Source: Inquilinus sp. (GTDB lineage: Bacteria > Pseudomonadota > Alphaproteobacteria > DSM-16000 > Inquilinaceae). Taken from it: DNA of 6,891 bases. Below are positions 6,537 through 6,891 of the stretch, in pieces. The translations under genes were made by a program, and so were the position numbers. The DNA is taken from assembly GCA_013003675.1 (NCBI GenBank), contig JABDIP010000347.1:1-6891 (forward strand), read 5' to 3'. Position 1 is the first letter of the stretch; every line of letters begins with the position of its first letter. The notes under the pieces were generated by a model. That model was not told the origin of the DNA. It searched no databases and saw only the letters and a list, made by a program, of their open reading frames with translations.

Positions 6537-6891
6537 GCGATATCGCCACAGACGCCCCACCGCTGCTTTCGGTCCGCGACCTGAAGGTGCATTTCCAGAT
6601 GCCCAAGCGGAGTCTGCTGTCCCGCCATCGCGATACGGTCAAGGCGGTCGACGGCATCAGTTTCGACATCCGGCCCGGCGAGACCATCGGCGTCGTCGGC
6701 GAGTCGGGCTGCGGCAAGTCGACGCTCGGCCGCGGCATCCTGCAGCTCATCCCGCCGACCGCCGGACAGGCCATCTGGCTCGGCGACGACCTGGCCAGCC
6801 TCTCCGAAAAGGAGATGCGCGGTCGGCGCCGCGACCTCCAGATCATCTTCCAGGACCCGCTGGCCTCGCTGAACCCCCGCATGTCGGTCGG
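6533..6891 (+). CDS. oppF: Oligopeptide ABC transporter ATP-binding protein OppF, N-terminal part; cut by window edge
   Basis: OppF is the second ATPase of the transporter and forms a heterodimer with OppD. The first 119 codons are present, against roughly 330 in the family. The ATG overlaps the oppD stop as ATGA, which suggests translational coupling; a GGAAAG (6524-6529) just upstream is a weak binding site. Visible parts are the first strand LLSVRDLKVHF (11-21), a basic insert PKRSLLSRHRD (24-34), VKAVDGISFDI (36-46), Walker A GESGCGKST (56-64, K62) and the Q-loop in IIFQDPLASLNPRMSV (104-119, Q107). The Cys in Walker A (GCGKST) and the insert before KAVDG are typical of OppF/DppF rather than OppD. 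The signature, Walker B and C-terminal domain lie outside the window. Confidence 0.94.
   Translation, partial: MSDIATDAPPLLSVRDLKVHFQMPKRSLLSRHRDTVKAVDGISFDIRPGETIGVVGESGCGKSTLGRGILQLIPPTAGQAIWLGDDLASLSEKEMRGRRRDLQIIFQDPLASLNPRMSV

Noticed and set aside
1..6891. A novel defence, mobile or biosynthetic system.
   Set aside because: Every long coding stretch is a well-known housekeeping or transport gene. I saw no transposase, integrase, direct-repeat array, tRNA or unexplained gap above 200 bases.

Overview
The window (6,891 bases, high GC, typical proteobacterial codon use) looks like ordinary chromosome of an alphaproteobacterium. The lineage is an inference from the GC-rich coding, the CtaA type (no cysteine pair in its first periplasmic loop) and the closeness of the Opp proteins to other proteobacterial ones. 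No mobile element, CRISPR array, tRNA or rRNA was seen.

Layout. At the left edge, on the minus strand, lies the N-terminal third of an assimilatory sulfite reductase hemoprotein (CysI type), running off the window at base 1. A 199-base divergent control region (545-743) follows, unusually AT-rich for this window. It holds an imperfect 22-bp palindrome (611-632) and candidate promoter elements. Heme A synthase (ctaA, 744-1835, GTG start) is transcribed the other way. After a 115-base gap comes a complete-looking oligopeptide ABC transporter operon in the classical order: oppA (binding protein), oppB and oppC (membrane permeases), oppD (ATPase) and oppF (second ATPase, cut by the right edge).

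How the genes work together. OppA captures peptides in the periplasm, OppB and OppC form the channel, and OppD and OppF hydrolyse ATP on the cytoplasmic side. Spacing tightens along the operon: 138 bases between oppA and oppB, then 16, 7, and a 4-base ATGA overlap at oppD/oppF. The long oppA-oppB spacer holds two inverted repeats. The first is a strong stem-loop without a U-run, which fits the usual pattern of a highly expressed binding protein and less expressed membrane and ATPase subunits. CysI (a siroheme enzyme) and CtaA (which makes heme A for cytochrome oxidase) both depend on tetrapyrroles but have no direct pathway link to the transporter.

I found no evidence for a new biological system. 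The points worth checking are small regulatory elements: the palindrome between cysI and ctaA, the oppA-oppB hairpins, and possible leader structures upstream of ctaA and oppA.
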